Assembly: GCA_030323305.1 (NCBI GenBank)
Contig: CP106741.1
Coordinates: 935,001-999,000 of the forward strand
Origin: Paenibacillus sp. CC-CFT747
GTDB taxonomy: Bacteria; Bacillota; Bacilli; Paenibacillales; NBRC-103111
DNA length: 64,000 bases
Direction: 5' to 3'
The translations under genes and the position numbers were made by a program. Under the pieces are notes generated by a model. It did not search any database and was not told the DNA's origin. It was given only the letters and a program-made list of their open reading frames with translations. This document shows, one piece after another, positions 1 through 10,234 of this stretch (position 1 is its first letter; every line of letters begins with the position of its first letter).

Positions 1-1790
1 GCACGCCGTCAGCTTCGCCGCGAACTGGTCCGTCCCCTGCCGGATCTGCTCCAGGCGGCACAGCTTCAGGCCGGTGACGACGGTCAGCTCCTGCTCGGCC
101 GGGTAGAAGAACGCGGACCGCTGCGGAAGCACCGACCCGATGAAGATAACCTTGTCGTTGCCCTCCACGAGCTGGAACTCGAGCGCCTCCTTCGCCTCCC
201 GGTAGGACGACCGGATGCGGGTGCGGCACGGGTAGCAGCGGCCGATGCCGATCGTCACGGTGACCTTGAGCAGCTCGCCGATCACCCGGTGCATCTCCTC
301 CGCCACGGAGAACACGGCCGCCTGGGCATCATGGGCGCTCGTCTCCTCCCCGCCCAGGTTAAGGATGACGGCCGTCTGCTCCGTCCCCGTCTGGAACACC
401 GCCCCTTCGGCATGGTGGCTGATCACTTCACGGGCTATATTGTTAACGGCATACCCGAACAGGTTCAGGTCCTGCTCCGTCTGGCCGCGCAGGTCGTCAA
501 GCTCCAGGCACATGACCGCATAGTACCGGCCTTCCATCGGGAGGCTGTAATACCCGAAGCGCTGCCCGAGCTCCTCCTCTTTCATGGCTTCGTTCAGCAC
601 CCGCCGCAGAAAATGCGTCCTTAGAAGCGGCATCGAGTCCTGCACCTGCTTCTCCAGCTCGTCGTTCGTCCGGTGCAGCGACTCCACGTAGTGGCGGATC
701 AGCCCGAACTCATTCAGCCTGCCCGCCGCCGGGGCGGGATCCTCGCGCCCGCCGCGCCGCAATAGCTCGAGCAGGCCGTGCCAGAGGCCGAAGAAGCTGC
801 GGGACAGCCAGAACACCGCCAGCAGGCTGACCGCGATCAGGAAGAGGCCGAGGCCGATCATCATCTGCTTGATCCAATCGAAATGCCCGGTCAGCTCCTC
901 CACCGGCAGAACGGAGATGTACTTCCACCCGCTGTAGGACGACTGCAGGTAATTGACCAGCATCGTCCGCCCGTCGATTTTCTCCGAGAACCGGTCCTCG
1001 GGCTTGGTGGTGGCGAGCAGCTTCTGAATGAGGGGAGAATGCAGGTCGGGGCCGAGCAGGTCCTTGTTCCAGTCGGAGAAAATGTTGCCCGAAGGCGTCG
1101 CGATCAGCATCTCCCCGCTGCTTCCGAGGGTCATGTGGGAGAACACATCGAAGAAGGCCCGGTCATTAAGCTCGATGATGAGGTAGCCCATCGGCTGATC
1201 CAGAACCGACACGGGCAGCTTGCGGACATAGGTCACCACATGGGAGCCGCCGCGGGGAAGCCGGGACTCCGATTTGCGGTCCGTCAGGAAATAAGGCCGG
1301 CCGTTCTCCGGCTCCGAGGCTTTCGCCTCGAGCCGTTTCCGAAGGTCCGGGTCCAGCTTCCCCAGGTCCGTGACCCCTGGCTTGGGCTGACGAGCAGCTT
1401 CTGTTGAGTCATATAGAGAGAGACAGCGTTGGCATCGCTGATCAGCCCTTCCATGGAGGTCAGGACGGTCATGACGTCGCGTGCTTTCTCCGGATTCTCA
1501 TAAGGATTCGACAAGGACAGAAACTCCTTGAAATTGGGGTTGAACGCATGCTGAAGGGCAATCTTGTCGAGTGTGATGAGCTTCTCGTCAATCCTCTCCT
1601 GCACCTGCTTGACCGTTTCCCGATTCGCCTTCCCCACTTCCTCGGAAACGGCGTTCTCGGCAACCAGATAGGCAATTCCGCCGAAGACGGCAACAGGAAC
1701 AATAACAAGCAGGGAAACCGCAACCAGAACTTTAAGCTTCATGGACCCTTTCGTCCACATGCCGTTCACGATCCGCAGGAGCAAGGACAT
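1..1790 (-). CDS. membrane AraC-type regulator, C-terminus outside window
   Basis: Probable YesS/YtdP-type one-component regulator of the neighbouring sugar importer. A first membrane segment lies at about residues 17-43, followed by an extracytoplasmic cache-like sensor region, a second membrane segment around the bases at 800-890, and a cytoplasmic linker that runs off the left edge. The AraC DNA-binding domain expected at the C-terminus is not in the window, so the class is inferred from architecture and context. The start has a GGAAGGAAGGG ribosome binding site. The frame breaks near 1381-1387, where one missing base separates the N-terminal 130 residues from the rest. It lies downstream of the importer operon, behind its terminator. 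Confidence 0.72.
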
Positions 1791-1883
1791 CCCTTCCTTC
1801 CTTAGCTAGTAATGTAACCCCTTACATTCAGTATAGCGAAGTTTCCCCGGCCTGTCCCCGCCCCCACCCTCCTCTATCGGCAA

Positions 1884-1912
1884 AATGAGCCCTTCCCCCT
1901 AAGAGGAAGGGC
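1884..1912 (-). terminator. intrinsic terminator of the first importer operon
   Basis: An 8-bp perfect stem (GCCCTTCC/GGAAGGGC) with an 8-base loop is followed on the minus strand by TCATTTTG. It lies between the binding-protein stop and the start of the next leftward gene, which suggests the regulator has its own promoter. Confidence 0.55.
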
Positions 1913-1920
1913 CCTAGGTC

Positions 1921-1935
1921 CTAGTGCCTTATCCG
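1921..1935 (+). repeat. copy of dispersed TAGTGCCTTATCCGG motif
   Basis: Single copy, CTAGTGCCTTATCCG, in the gap after the importer operon. The same sequence recurs near 5.4, 5.5, 19.5 and 39.9 kb, always at gene edges. Confidence 0.5.
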
Positions 1936-1988
1936 CTGCCCTACACCCTCAGCCGCGGCCTTATTCATCCGGGGGCTCCCCCTACCCG

Positions 1989-3503
1989 TTACTTCTTCTG
2001 GCTCTTGTACCACTCGTTCACCTCTTTGGTGATCTGGGCTCCGCCCTTGTCCAGCCACTCCTTCGCGAAGCGGTCGAAATCATCGAGCGGCACCTTGCCC
2101 ATGACGATCTTCACGTATTCCTCATCCCGAAGCTTGCCGAGGTCCGCCCCCTTCTCGATCGAGGTCGGCGCCACGAAGGACAAGGCCGGGTTCTTCACTC
2201 CGAGATCTTTTACCAGGTCCAGATTCTCCTTCTGCGCCTTCTGAACCGCTTCCGGAGCAGTCATGACCACGTAGCTGTACGGGTCATACGGGTTATGCTG
2301 GATGGTTGCATCGACACCGTCGGCCTTGTATTTCTCCACGTTCACCTTCGGCTTGCCGTCCGTTCCCTTCGTGTAATGCACGCCCTCCAGGCCGAACCGC
2401 TTCATCTGGTACGCTTCGTCGCTTGCCTGCCACTCCAGGAACTCCATGATGCGCTTCGCCTTTTCCTTGTCCGTCTTCGAAGGAATGACCCACTCCCCGA
2501 AAAATCCCGAGGTTTCCCCGAAGCCGAATTTGCCCGTCGGGCCGGCCGGGGGCTTGATCATGATGAGATTGGCCTTCGGGTCCACCTTGGCGAGGTTCTC
2601 CACGTAGCGCGCATAATCGCTCGTCTGTCCGCCCAGCAGCATGCCGGCCTTGCCTCCCTCCAGCTTCTCCCACACCTGGGAGTTCTTCAGCACGGCAAAG
2701 TCCTTATCCAGCCCTCCGTCCTGGTACAGATTGCGCAGCCACTCGAGCGCCTTCTTGCGCCCCGGCGTGATCGAATCGCTCATGAGGGTGCCGTCCTCCA
2801 TCACCCTCCATCCGCTGCCGGTATCGAATGCCGTGAACAGCGAGTCCATGTGCGAAACGTTCTCGCCGAAGGCGATACCGAACGTATCGGCTTTGCCGTT
2901 CTTGTCCGGGTCGTCCTTCGTGAATTTCACCGCCGTCTGGTATACCTCGTCCATGGTTTTTGGAACCGGAAGGCCCAGGTTGTCGAGCCAGTCTTTGCGG
3001 ATCATGACGGCGGCGCGGGTCAGGGCGCGCGTACGGGGAACGCCGTAGAGTTTGCCCTCGATTTTGATATTGTCGAAGACCGCCTGAGGGGTTTTCATAA
3101 GGTTAGGCGACCCCTTGATGAGGTCATCGAGCTGGAGAAAGGCTCCCTGCTGCACGTATTTGTTGAATTCGGGATCGGGATACTTTGTCCACAGGATGAT
3201 ATCCGGCATGTCCCCGGAGGCCAGCGTCACCTTCAGCTTGTCCTCGTAGCTGTTGTTCGGGACCGCCATCGGTTCGAATTCGATGTTGAATTTGTCCTCG
3301 ATGTACTTCCACACTTCATTCTTCTGCGGCGGCTCATTATACAGAGGGTACATCATGCTGATCTTCAGGCGCTTTCCCTTGCCTCCTCCATCTCCCGCAT
3401 CCGCTCCCGATTCCTTCTCCTTCGTGGAGCACCCGGCCGCCGCTCCTGCGGCCACCGCTACCGTCAGACCGAGCGACATCGCTTTCAACCAAGGTTTTTT
3501 CAT
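1989..3503 (-). CDS. CUT1-family extracellular sugar-binding lipoprotein (LplA-like)
   Basis: Substrate-binding protein of an ABC importer, tethered to the outer face of the membrane. The start is the methionine of MKKPWL, which has a GGGAGG site nine bases upstream. A positively charged, hydrophobic signal peptide ends in the lipobox AAGC at about residue 23, followed by a Ser/Gly-rich spacer and a full SBP_bac_1 fold, 504 residues in all. It is the last gene of a leftward operon with two permeases, 48 bases behind the second. By family it would bind an oligosaccharide; the divergent heparinase II/III-like gene suggests a uronic-acid-containing one, which is inference. No ATPase gene is present. 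Confidence 0.88.
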   Translation of the reverse strand: MKKPWLKAMSLGLTVAVAAGAAAGCSTKEKESGADAGDGGGKGKRLKISMMYPLYNEPPQKNEVWKYIEDKFNIEFEPMAVPNNSYEDKLKVTLASGDMPDIILWTKYPDPEFNKYVQQGAFLQLDDLIKGSPNLMKTPQAVFDNIKIEGKLYGVPRTRALTRAAVMIRKDWLDNLGLPVPKTMDEVYQTAVKFTKDDPDKNGKADTFGIAFGENVSHMDSLFTAFDTGSGWRVMEDGTLMSDSITPGRKKALEWLRNLYQDGGLDKDFAVLKNSQVWEKLEGGKAGMLLGGQTSDYARYVENLAKVDPKANLIMIKPPAGPTGKFGFGETSGFFGEWVIPSKTDKEKAKRIMEFLEWQASDEAYQMKRFGLEGVHYTKGTDGKPKVNVEKYKADGVDATIQHNPYDPYSYVVMTAPEAVQKAQKENLDLVKDLGVKNPALSFVAPTSIEKGADLGKLRDEEYVKIVMGKVPLDDFDRFAKEWLDKGGAQITKEVNEWYKSQKK

Positions 3504-3551
3504 CCTACAGAACCTCCCTAATGATGTGGATTGGTGCCGAAGCACCGAACG

Positions 3552-4423
3552 TTACCCCTTAACGGAGCCGAGCAGCACTCCTTTGGCAAAATGCTTCTGA
3601 AGAAACGGATAAACGAACAGGATCGGCACGGTGGCCACGATGATCGCCGCCATCTTGATGGTGGCCGGGATAATCTTCAGCTCTCCCATCGCCGCCTCGA
3701 AATCCTGGGTCGAGCCCTCGATGATCATCTGCCGCAGCACGACCTGGATCGGCCACAGGTTGGACTTCGTGATATACATGACCGCCGCGAAGAACTGGTT
3801 CCAGTGCCCGACGGCATAGAACAGGGTGAACGTCGCGAGCGCGGGCATCGACAAGGGAAGCACGATGCGGAACAGCACGCCGAGGTTGCGGCAGCCGTCA
3901 ATCTTGGCCGCTTCCTCAAGCTCCTCCGGGATGCTCTGGAAGAAGTTCCGCATGATGATGAGGTTGAAAGCGCTGATCGCCCCCGGCAAAATGAGCGCAC
4001 CCATCGTATTCATGAGCCCGAGCGCCTTGACCACCATGTAGGTCGGGATCATGCCGCCGCTGAACAGGATGGTGAAGACGACGAGGAAGAGGATGGTCCG
4101 GCGGCCCTTGAGCCTTTTTTGGCCAGGGGATAAGCCATGAACACCGTCAGCACGAGGTTGGTAAGCGTCCCGACCACCGTAAGAATCACCGTCGTATACA
4201 GGGAGTGGACGAAGTGTGCGTTCGTGAAAATCGTCCGGTACGCATCCCACGTGAGGGACTCCGGCCACAGGATGACGCCTCCCCGGAGCACCTGGGTCAG
4301 CGGGGCGAGCGACGTCGCCAGAATGTACAGGAACGGAAGCAGCGTAACTCCCGCGAAGAACAGCAGAAGGAGCACGTTGCAGACGTCAAAGATTCGGGTG
4401 CCAATCGTCGGTTTGTACAGCAT
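3552..4423 (-). CDS. sugar ABC transporter permease, LplC/YtcP type (frameshift)
   Basis: Inner-membrane permease with six predicted helices. The cytoplasmic EAA loop (ELEEAAKIDGCRNLGV) that docks the ATPase is clear. The C-terminus KGVLLGSVKG is typical of this family. One A is apparently missing from an A-run at about 4115-4120 (T6 on the plus strand); restoring it joins MAYPLAKK to RLKGRRTILF and gives about 290 residues, the normal length. The start has an AAAGGAG site. It follows the first permease by 18 bases. Confidence 0.87.
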
Positions 4424-4441
4424 GGTAGCTCCTTTCCGGCA

Positions 4442-5404
4442 TCAGAAGACGCCTTCTTCTCCGAATTTTTGGCTGAGCCAGTTGGCTCCCGCCACCAGCA
4501 CGAGGCCGACGAGCGATTTGAACAGACCCACCGCCGTCGTGTAGCTGAATTTGCCCCCGATCAGGCCCTCCCGGTATACATAGGTTTCGAAAACATCGCC
4601 TACACTGTTGACCGTGGAATTAAGCATCAGGAAGATATGCTCGAACCCGACGTCGAGGATATTGCCGAGCCTTAGGATCAGCAGGATGAGAATCGTGCTG
4701 CGGATCGCCGGCAACGTGATGTGCCACAGCTGGCGCCAGCGCCCCGCTCCGTCCACAATCGCCGCCTCGTACAGCTGCGTGTCGACCCCCGAGAGGGCCG
4801 CCAGAAAGATGATCGTGCCCCAGCCGGCTTCCTTCCATATGCTCTGCGAGACGATCAGGGTCCGGAAATATTCCGGGGTGGTGAGGAACGCCACTTTCTC
4901 TCCTCCCGAGGCCTGGATAAGCTCGTTGACGATCCCGCCCTGCGTGCCGAGAATGAGGTACGTCATCCCCGCCACCACCACCCAGGAGATGAAATGCGGA
5001 AGGTAGATGATCGTCTGGACCGAGCGCTTGAACCAGCTGATCCGCAGCTCATTAAGCAGAAGGGCCAGAAGGATCGGGGCCGGGAAGAAGAAGATCAGAT
5101 TGTAGAAGCTGATGAGAATCGTGTTGCGGAAGATCGCCCAGAACTTGTCGTAGGTGAACAGGTTGACGAAATGCTTGAGCCCGACCCAGTCGCTGTGCAG
5201 CACCCCTTTGAAAGGGGAGTAATCCTGGAACGCGATGACCACGCCCCACATCGGCACATACTTGAACAGGAGAAAAAACAAAAGGCCGGGCACCAGGAGC
5301 AGGTAGAGGTCCCAATCCATCAGAAGCTCTTTCCCGCGCCGTCTCTTGTACAGGACGCCCGTTTCAGCGGCACGTCCGGCGGCCTCGGCGGAACGGACAT
5401 TCAT
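4442..5404 (-). CDS. sugar ABC transporter permease, LplB/YtcQ-operon type
   Basis: First gene of the leftward importer operon, 320 residues. The N-terminal tail is cytoplasmic, and the typical motif KYVPMWGVVIAFQDY follows the first helix. The EAA loop is YEAAIVDGAGRWRQLW. GAAGGAGAG lies just upstream of the start. The leader contains a long inverted repeat ending a few bases before this ribosome binding site. It partners with the second permease and the lipoprotein to form a CUT1 importer, which in Firmicutes of this type normally shares an MsmX-like ATPase encoded elsewhere. Confidence 0.9.
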   Translation of the reverse strand: MNVRSAEAAGRAAETGVLYKRRRGKELLMDWDLYLLLVPGLLFFLLFKYVPMWGVVIAFQDYSPFKGVLHSDWVGLKHFVNLFTYDKFWAIFRNTILISFYNLIFFFPAPILLALLLNELRISWFKRSVQTIIYLPHFISWVVVAGMTYLILGTQGGIVNELIQASGGEKVAFLTTPEYFRTLIVSQSIWKEAGWGTIIFLAALSGVDTQLYEAAIVDGAGRWRQLWHITLPAIRSTILILLILRLGNILDVGFEHIFLMLNSTVNSVGDVFETYVYREGLIGGKFSYTTAVGLFKSLVGLVLVAGANWLSQKFGEEGVF

Positions 5405-5425
5405 AGCGGCTCACTCTCCTTCGGT

Positions 5426-5516
5426 AGTGCCTTATCCGGGAGTATTGATCGGCTTCCCTATTAATTTTCGTGCATACAGGGGTTTTCTCGTCCACGAAGT
5501 TACCGGATAAGGCACT
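5426..5516. repeat. inverted pair of the dispersed motif in the importer leader
   Basis: Perfect 14-base arms, AGTGCCTTATCCGG (5426-5439) and CCGGATAAGGCACT (5503-5516), enclose 63 bases. Read leftward, the second arm ends about four bases before the GAAGGAGAG site of the first permease, so the structure could affect its translation or early transcription. It could equally be the ends of a small mobile element. Confidence 0.6.
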
Positions 5517-5562
5517 GAGTCATGTGCTTATTCTAGGACAAGCCTCCCGCCAAAAGATACAA

Positions 5563-5629
5563 TCATTTCAAATGACACAAAAGCGCTTACAATCCGCGGC
5601 TCTCCGGACGTAATCATCTGAAATGATTA
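5563..5629. promoter_or_regulatory. two palindromes flanking a cre-like site
   Basis: The 359-base gap between importer and heparinase has no gene. It holds a 13-base palindrome TCATTTCAAATGA (5563-5575), a cre-like sequence CAAAAGCGCTTACA (5578-5591, 12 of 14 positions of the CcpA consensus), and a second palindrome TAATCATCTGAAATGATTA (5611-5629). Both palindromes share TCAT/ATGA arms. A second, weaker cre-like sequence, GGAAAGCGTTTCCG, lies near 5670. Likely roles are sugar-specific control plus carbon catabolite control of both directions. Confidence 0.55.
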
Positions 5630-5763
5630 TCCGCCGAAGCGGATGCTCCGGGGAAAAGATTATATCCCTGGAAAGCGTTTCCGGCTACAATGAAGGGGAA
5701 TCAGGCCGGGTCCTTGGGAGCAAGGGCCGGCTTACCCTAGTCAAGGGAAAGGATGAGAAATTC

Positions 5764-7642
5764 ATGCTTCAGGAAAAGTATTCGGAGGAAACGTTGAAGA
5801 GTATGCTTCTGCCGAGGGAGGAGTACCGCCCTTACCCTCGGGCCCGGGACCGGGGCTTCTGGGAAGGGCTCCCCGATCCGGTTCGGGAGGCGTACCTCGC
5901 ACAAGGGGAAGACCGGCTGGACTTCGACTGGCCGGCTCTCCCGCTTCGCGGTATATGGATTTCGTCAAGAACGGCAACCGCTCGCGGTACGAAGAGGCCT
6001 ACTTCGACCGGCGCCGGGCGCTTGGGGCGCTGGTGCTGGCCGAATGCTTCGAGGGCAGCGGGCGGTTTCTGGAGACCATCGCTAACGGCCTCTGGGCCTT
6101 ATGCGAGGAATCGTCCTGGGTCGTCCCCGCCCATATGTCGCTTTCCCTTCAGAGCAAGGGCTATGCTCTTCCGGATGTGGACGATCCGGTCATTGACCTC
6201 TTCGCTGCCGAAACGGCCTCTCTGCTCGCCTGGACGGCCTACCTGCTGGAGGAGGAGCTGGATCCGTTGTGCCCGATGCTTCGGAAGCGTATCGGAAGGG
6301 AAATGGACAAGCGGATCTTCGTCCCCTTCCTGGAACGGGAGGACTTCTGGTGGATGGGCCTCTCCGCGCGCAAGGTCAACAACTGGAACCCATGGATACT
6401 CTCCAACGTTATGGGCTCCTTCCTCCTGCTGGAGAATGACCAGGGCCGCCGGGCCCAGGCTCTGGCGAAGGCGCTGCGCAGCCTGGACACCTTCCTCGCG
6501 GTCTATCTTCCGGACGGCGGCTGCGACGAGGGCCCCGGCTACTGGGGACATGCCGGGGGCTCCCTGTTCGACTGCCTGGAGCACCTGTACCTGGCCACCG
6601 AGGGCCGGATCACTTTCTACGAGGAGCCTCTTGTTCAGGAGATCGGCCGCTATTTCGCCCGGGTTCATATCGCCGGTGATTATTATGTGAACTTCGCCGA
6701 TGGAGACGCCCGCCTCAAGGTATACGGGGACTTGGTGTACCGGTACGGCCTGCGGATCGGTGATGAAGCCCTATGCGCTCTCGGGGCGGATGCTTTCCGC
6801 CGCAGCTCCCTCGACATCCCGCGCATCTTCTCGCTCTTCCGGATTCTTCCCGCTTTGGCCGACTACGACGAGCTGCAGACGTACGCCACCCTCCCCTTCT
6901 GCTCCGGGATGTGTGGCTTGACGGCATTCATCTGTTCGCCGCCCGGGAGCGGGCCGGCTCGGAGAAGGGGCTTTATGTCGCCGGGAAGGGCGGACACAAC
7001 GACGAGAGCCATAACCATAACGACGTCGGCCACTTTATCGTCTATGCCGACGGCGTGCCGGCGCTCATCGACATCGGCGTGGAGACCTATACGTCGAAGA
7101 CCTTCAGCCCGCACCGCTACGAGATCTGGACCATGCAGTCGGCGTACCACGCCCTGCCCACGGTGCGCGGCATCCAGCAGGCGCCCGGCAGCGACTTCCA
7201 GGCGGCGGATGTCCATTATGCGGCGGAGGAGGAGTCGGCCGAATTCTCCCTCGAGCTCGCGTCCGCCTATCCTGCGGAGGCGGAGCTTACGAGCTGGCGG
7301 AGGACGATTCGGCTCGACCGGCCCGCGGGCGGGAAGGCGGCCGTTCACGTCACCGACTCGTTCTCCCTCTCGGGAGAACCCGCCGACGTGACGCTCAGCC
7401 TGATGACGCTCCAGGAGCCGCAGCTGGCCGAAGGCCGCTTCACGCTGGCGGTCGCGCCGGGCATGGCGGTGCGCGTCGCGTTCGATGCGGACCGGCTGGC
7501 CGCCGAAAGCGAGCGCATCGAAGTGGGCGACGACAAGCTCCGGGCGGTCTGGGGCGACCGGGTCCACCGCGTGGTGCTGAGGGCGAAGGAGCCCGTCAGC
7601 CAAGAGCAGTGGAGGCTTGTGATCACGCAGGAGCACGAGTAG
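5764..7642 (+). CDS. heparinase II/III-like polysaccharide lyase (two frameshifts)
   Basis: Probable cytoplasmic lyase or oligo-uronide-degrading enzyme; there is no signal peptide. The N-terminal half is an alpha-barrel-like region (WNPWILSN, GYWGHAGGSLFD). The C-terminal half carries the Heparinase_II_III signature HNHNDVGHFIVYADG followed by LIDIGVETY. The start at MLQEKYSEE follows AAAGGATGAG. The frame breaks near 5938-5944 (G missing) and 6893-6896 (C missing); restoring both gives exactly 626 residues. It is divergent from the importer operon, which fits import of an oligosaccharide followed by beta-elimination inside the cell. The exact substrate cannot be read from the sequence. Confidence 0.8.
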
Positions 7643-7752
7643 GCGCGGTTATCCGGCCTCTGCCAAGCAGGAGGCGGTCGAACCGGCCTTTGGATTCGAG
7701 GCTCACGGTTTCCCAGCCGCGCTGCTCCGGCCGGTTTACCACGCTGCTTCTC

Positions 7753-7801
7753 AGCCCAAGGAACCCCTCGTCCGGGGCCGTTCCTTGGGCTATTTTGTTT
7801 T
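7753..7801 (+). terminator. strong intrinsic terminator after the lyase
   Basis: Perfect 12-bp stem AGCCCAAGGAAC/GTTCCTTGGGCT with an inner CCCC/GGGG extension, followed by ATTTTGTTTTT. Confidence 0.9.
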
Positions 7802-7901
7802 TGCATGGGTTTCTTTTTATATTTTTTGAGATCGGAATAACTTATCCGGCTAATCTTTCGTCTACTAAAGAGAAGGATGCCCAGAAAGGAGAATAGGATA
7901 G

Positions 7902-8720
7902 ATGGAAAGGATGCTCGTATTAGGAGCAAGCGGTCTCGTAGGAAGAGCCTTGATCCGGCAGTTCCAGGACAAGTACGAGCTGTACGGGACCTATCGCTCC
8001 TCGTTACCCGATCTTCCCGAAGACAGGCGTTTCCGGCTGGAGGTTGGCGAGATAGATAGACTGAGCGGAATAGTACGGCACCTTCGTCCTGCTGTCGTGA
8101 TCTCCTCCCTTCGGGGAAGCTATGACGAGCAGCTCGCCCTTCACGAGAGAGTGGCGGTGGAAATGAACCCCATCGGGTCCCGGATGTATTATTTCTCGAC
8201 CACCAATGTGTTCGACGGGGATGACTCCCGCCCTCATACGGAAGAGGATACCCCCGTTTCCACATCCGACTATGGATCCTTCAAAATCCAGTGCGAGAAT
8301 CGGCTGAAGGACGCCTTGAAGGAAAGAGCCGTCATCATTCGGATTCCGGCCATCTGGGGTAAGGAATCCCCCGATGGAATCAACTCGTCCAGAGCCGGCG
8401 CGGGCAGAAGCCGGTGGAGGTCTATGCGAATGTCCGGTGCACCCATATGCTGGATGTGACATTAGCCAAGCAGACGGCCTTTCTTGTCGATCATCGTCTG
8501 GAAGGAACGTTTCATTTGAGCTCCTCCGATTCCATGACCCAGAGTGAATTTTACGAGCAGCTTCTGAAGAAAGGGGCGGGGATTCGAGCCTTTTGCAGCA
8601 CCGGTACCATCAGGATAAGGAAACGATGTATTACTTTGCTCTGGCCTCCGCCCGTAAGGAAATCCCGGATTCTCTAAAAACACAAATGCCGATATCATTG
8701 GCGCTCTGCTGGCCCGATAG
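7902..8720 (+). CDS. RmlD-like NAD(P)-dependent sugar reductase/epimerase (frameshifts)
   Basis: Short-chain dehydrogenase of the dTDP-4-dehydrorhamnose reductase type. The nucleotide-binding loop GASGLVG is at residues 8-14 and the catalytic YGSFK lies near residue 123. A GGAGAATAGG site precedes the start. The frame breaks three times, at C5 8368-8372, G4 8578-8581 and A5 8676-8680. With one base restored at each the protein is 273 residues and ends ADIIGALLAR, a normal length. The substrate is not known. It stands alone after a strong terminator, with the metallo-beta-lactamase 44 bases downstream on the same strand. Confidence 0.72.
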
Positions 8721-8764
8721 ACAGTCTCCCTCTCGTTACTTCATAAGAATTGGAGTTGATCGTA

Positions 8765-9560
8765 ATGATGCGTAAATGGATGATCTTATTGGTTAGTCTT
8801 GTCCTGTTTGGTTTGGCCGCTGCCCCTATCGGCTGGCGCGGCCTCGGACCACCCGATGGCCCCTCCCAAGCAAACGATAACCAACGAAGCCGGCACCATT
8901 GTTCTGACTCCGCTGAACGCTCAAGTTTGGGTGCATACGGAATATACCGATCTCGGCGGCGTTCCATACCCGTCAAACGGGCTGCTGATTCGCACCTCGA
9001 AAGGCTTGGTTCTGGTCGATACGTCATGGGACGAGCCGTTGACCGCGGAACTGCTGGATCTGGCAGAGGCCCATTTCAACCAAAACGTCGTCCAGGCGGT
9101 CATTACCCATGCCCATAATGACCGGATCGGGGGAATCGGGGTTTTACGCGAACGCGGCATCCCCGCGGCCAGCACCCCATTGACGGCAAAGCTTGCCGCA
9201 GAGAACGGCTACCTTTCCCCGGATCTCCTTTTGAACGAGGAAATCACAGAGCTGCAGATCGGCAATGTCAAGCTGGAGACCTTCTACCCCGGTCCTGCCC
9301 ATACGGAGGATAACATGGTCGTCTGGCTTCCCCAGTTTAACCTGTTGTTCGGCGGATGCATGATCCGTTCCCTGGACGTGAACGGGTTGGGGAACCTGGC
9401 CGATGCGAACGTCCCCGAATGGAAAACGTCCCTGCAGAAGGTCATCGACCGCTACCCGGACGTCCGCACGGTGGTCCCCGGTCACTTGGCTTGGGGAGAC
9501 GAGCGGCTGCTGACGCATACGCGGGATCTGGTGGAGCAAGCTTTGGCCGGAGGGAAATAG
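8765..9560 (+). CDS. bla: subclass B1 metallo-beta-lactamase, BcII-like (frameshift)
   Basis: Secreted zinc beta-lactam hydrolase. A signal peptide ending near LSAGAASD is followed by a BcII-like MBL fold. All six B1 zinc ligands are present in the corrected protein: H115, H117 and D119 (THAHNDRIGG), H179 (AHTEDN), C198 (FGGCMI) and H240 (VVPGH). The substrate-contact position that is Lys in BcII is Arg here (CMIRS), as in VIM enzymes, and the NGLGN asparagine is kept. The start follows GGAG by nine bases. The frame breaks in the signal peptide at C4 8823-8826. This is the one clear case of an extra rather than a missing base: removing it gives 264 residues. The neighbours show no mobile element. 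Confidence 0.9.
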
Positions 9561-9608
9561 AAGGCCGGGACTAAGGAGGGATTCTTGTTGAGAAAGGAGG
9601 CTGCCGCG

Positions 9609-10135
9609 ATGGAAATCCGGCTGCTGGGTCCGGAGGATGCCGGACGCTACAAAGACATTCGATTGGAAGCCTTACGAACCTCTCCGGAAGCTTACAGCTC
9701 CAGCTATGAAGAGGAGTTGGGTTTTCCTTTAGAGGAATGGAACCGCCGGTTGGCGGCAAATGAGCATTCACTTACTTACGGAGCCTTCGTTGAGGGCCAT
9801 CTGGCCGGAATCGCCACCCTGGTTTTGGGACAGAAGAAGAAGCTGGCCCACCGGGCTCAGATTGTCGCCGTGTACGTGGCCCCGGAGACGCGGGGAAAGG
9901 GACTGGCCAAACAATTAATGGCGGAAGCCATTAAGAAGGCGAAAGAAACGGAGCGGGTGGAGCAAATTCATCTTACGGTGACGGGCTCTAACCTACCCGC
10001 TAAGCGGTTGTATACGGCCCTTGGCTTTGAAGCGTACGGATACGACAAACAGGCGATCAAGCTGGATTCCGCCCGTTACCTGGATGAAGAGCTTATGGTG
10101 CTGTATCTGGATCCCCTAACCCGCCGATTGCTTAA
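9609..10135 (+). CDS. GNAT acetyltransferase
   Basis: GCN5-type N-acetyltransferase of about 175 residues. The acetyl-CoA loop is visible (AVYVAPETRGKGLAKQLM), as is the C-terminal NLPAKRLYTALGFEAYG motif. AAAGGAGG lies eight bases before the chosen ATG. The frame stays open far beyond the domain into antisense of the fucosidase. Restoring one C at 10113-10116 gives a natural stop directly before the terminator. The substrate is unknown. It starts 48 bases after the metallo-beta-lactamase and may be cotranscribed with it. Confidence 0.8.
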
Positions 10136-10153
10136 TCTGGGAAAAAAGAGTTG

Positions 10154-10197
10154 CCGCCCTTTCGCTTCCCCATCGGAAGTCGGAAGGGCGGTATTTT
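10154..10197. terminator. bidirectional terminator between convergent genes
   Basis: Stem CCGCCCTT/AAGGGCGG. TATTTTGTG follows on the plus strand and a T6 run (from GGAAAAAAGAG) follows on the minus strand, so it can serve both the GNAT and the alpha-fucosidase. Confidence 0.8.
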
Positions 10198-10234
10198 GTG
10201 TTCCCAAGCGACCGAGCCTTTTAACTCTTTCCGG

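Noticed and set aside
2295..3521. Long open frame on the plus strand opposite the binding protein
   Set aside because: High-GC third-position shadow of a well-supported lipoprotein gene; no ribosome binding site and no recognisable domain.
5955..7391. Heparinase-like locus as two or three separate genes
   Set aside because: The pieces join into one 626-residue protein when one base is restored in each of two short runs; the later pieces lack ribosome binding sites.
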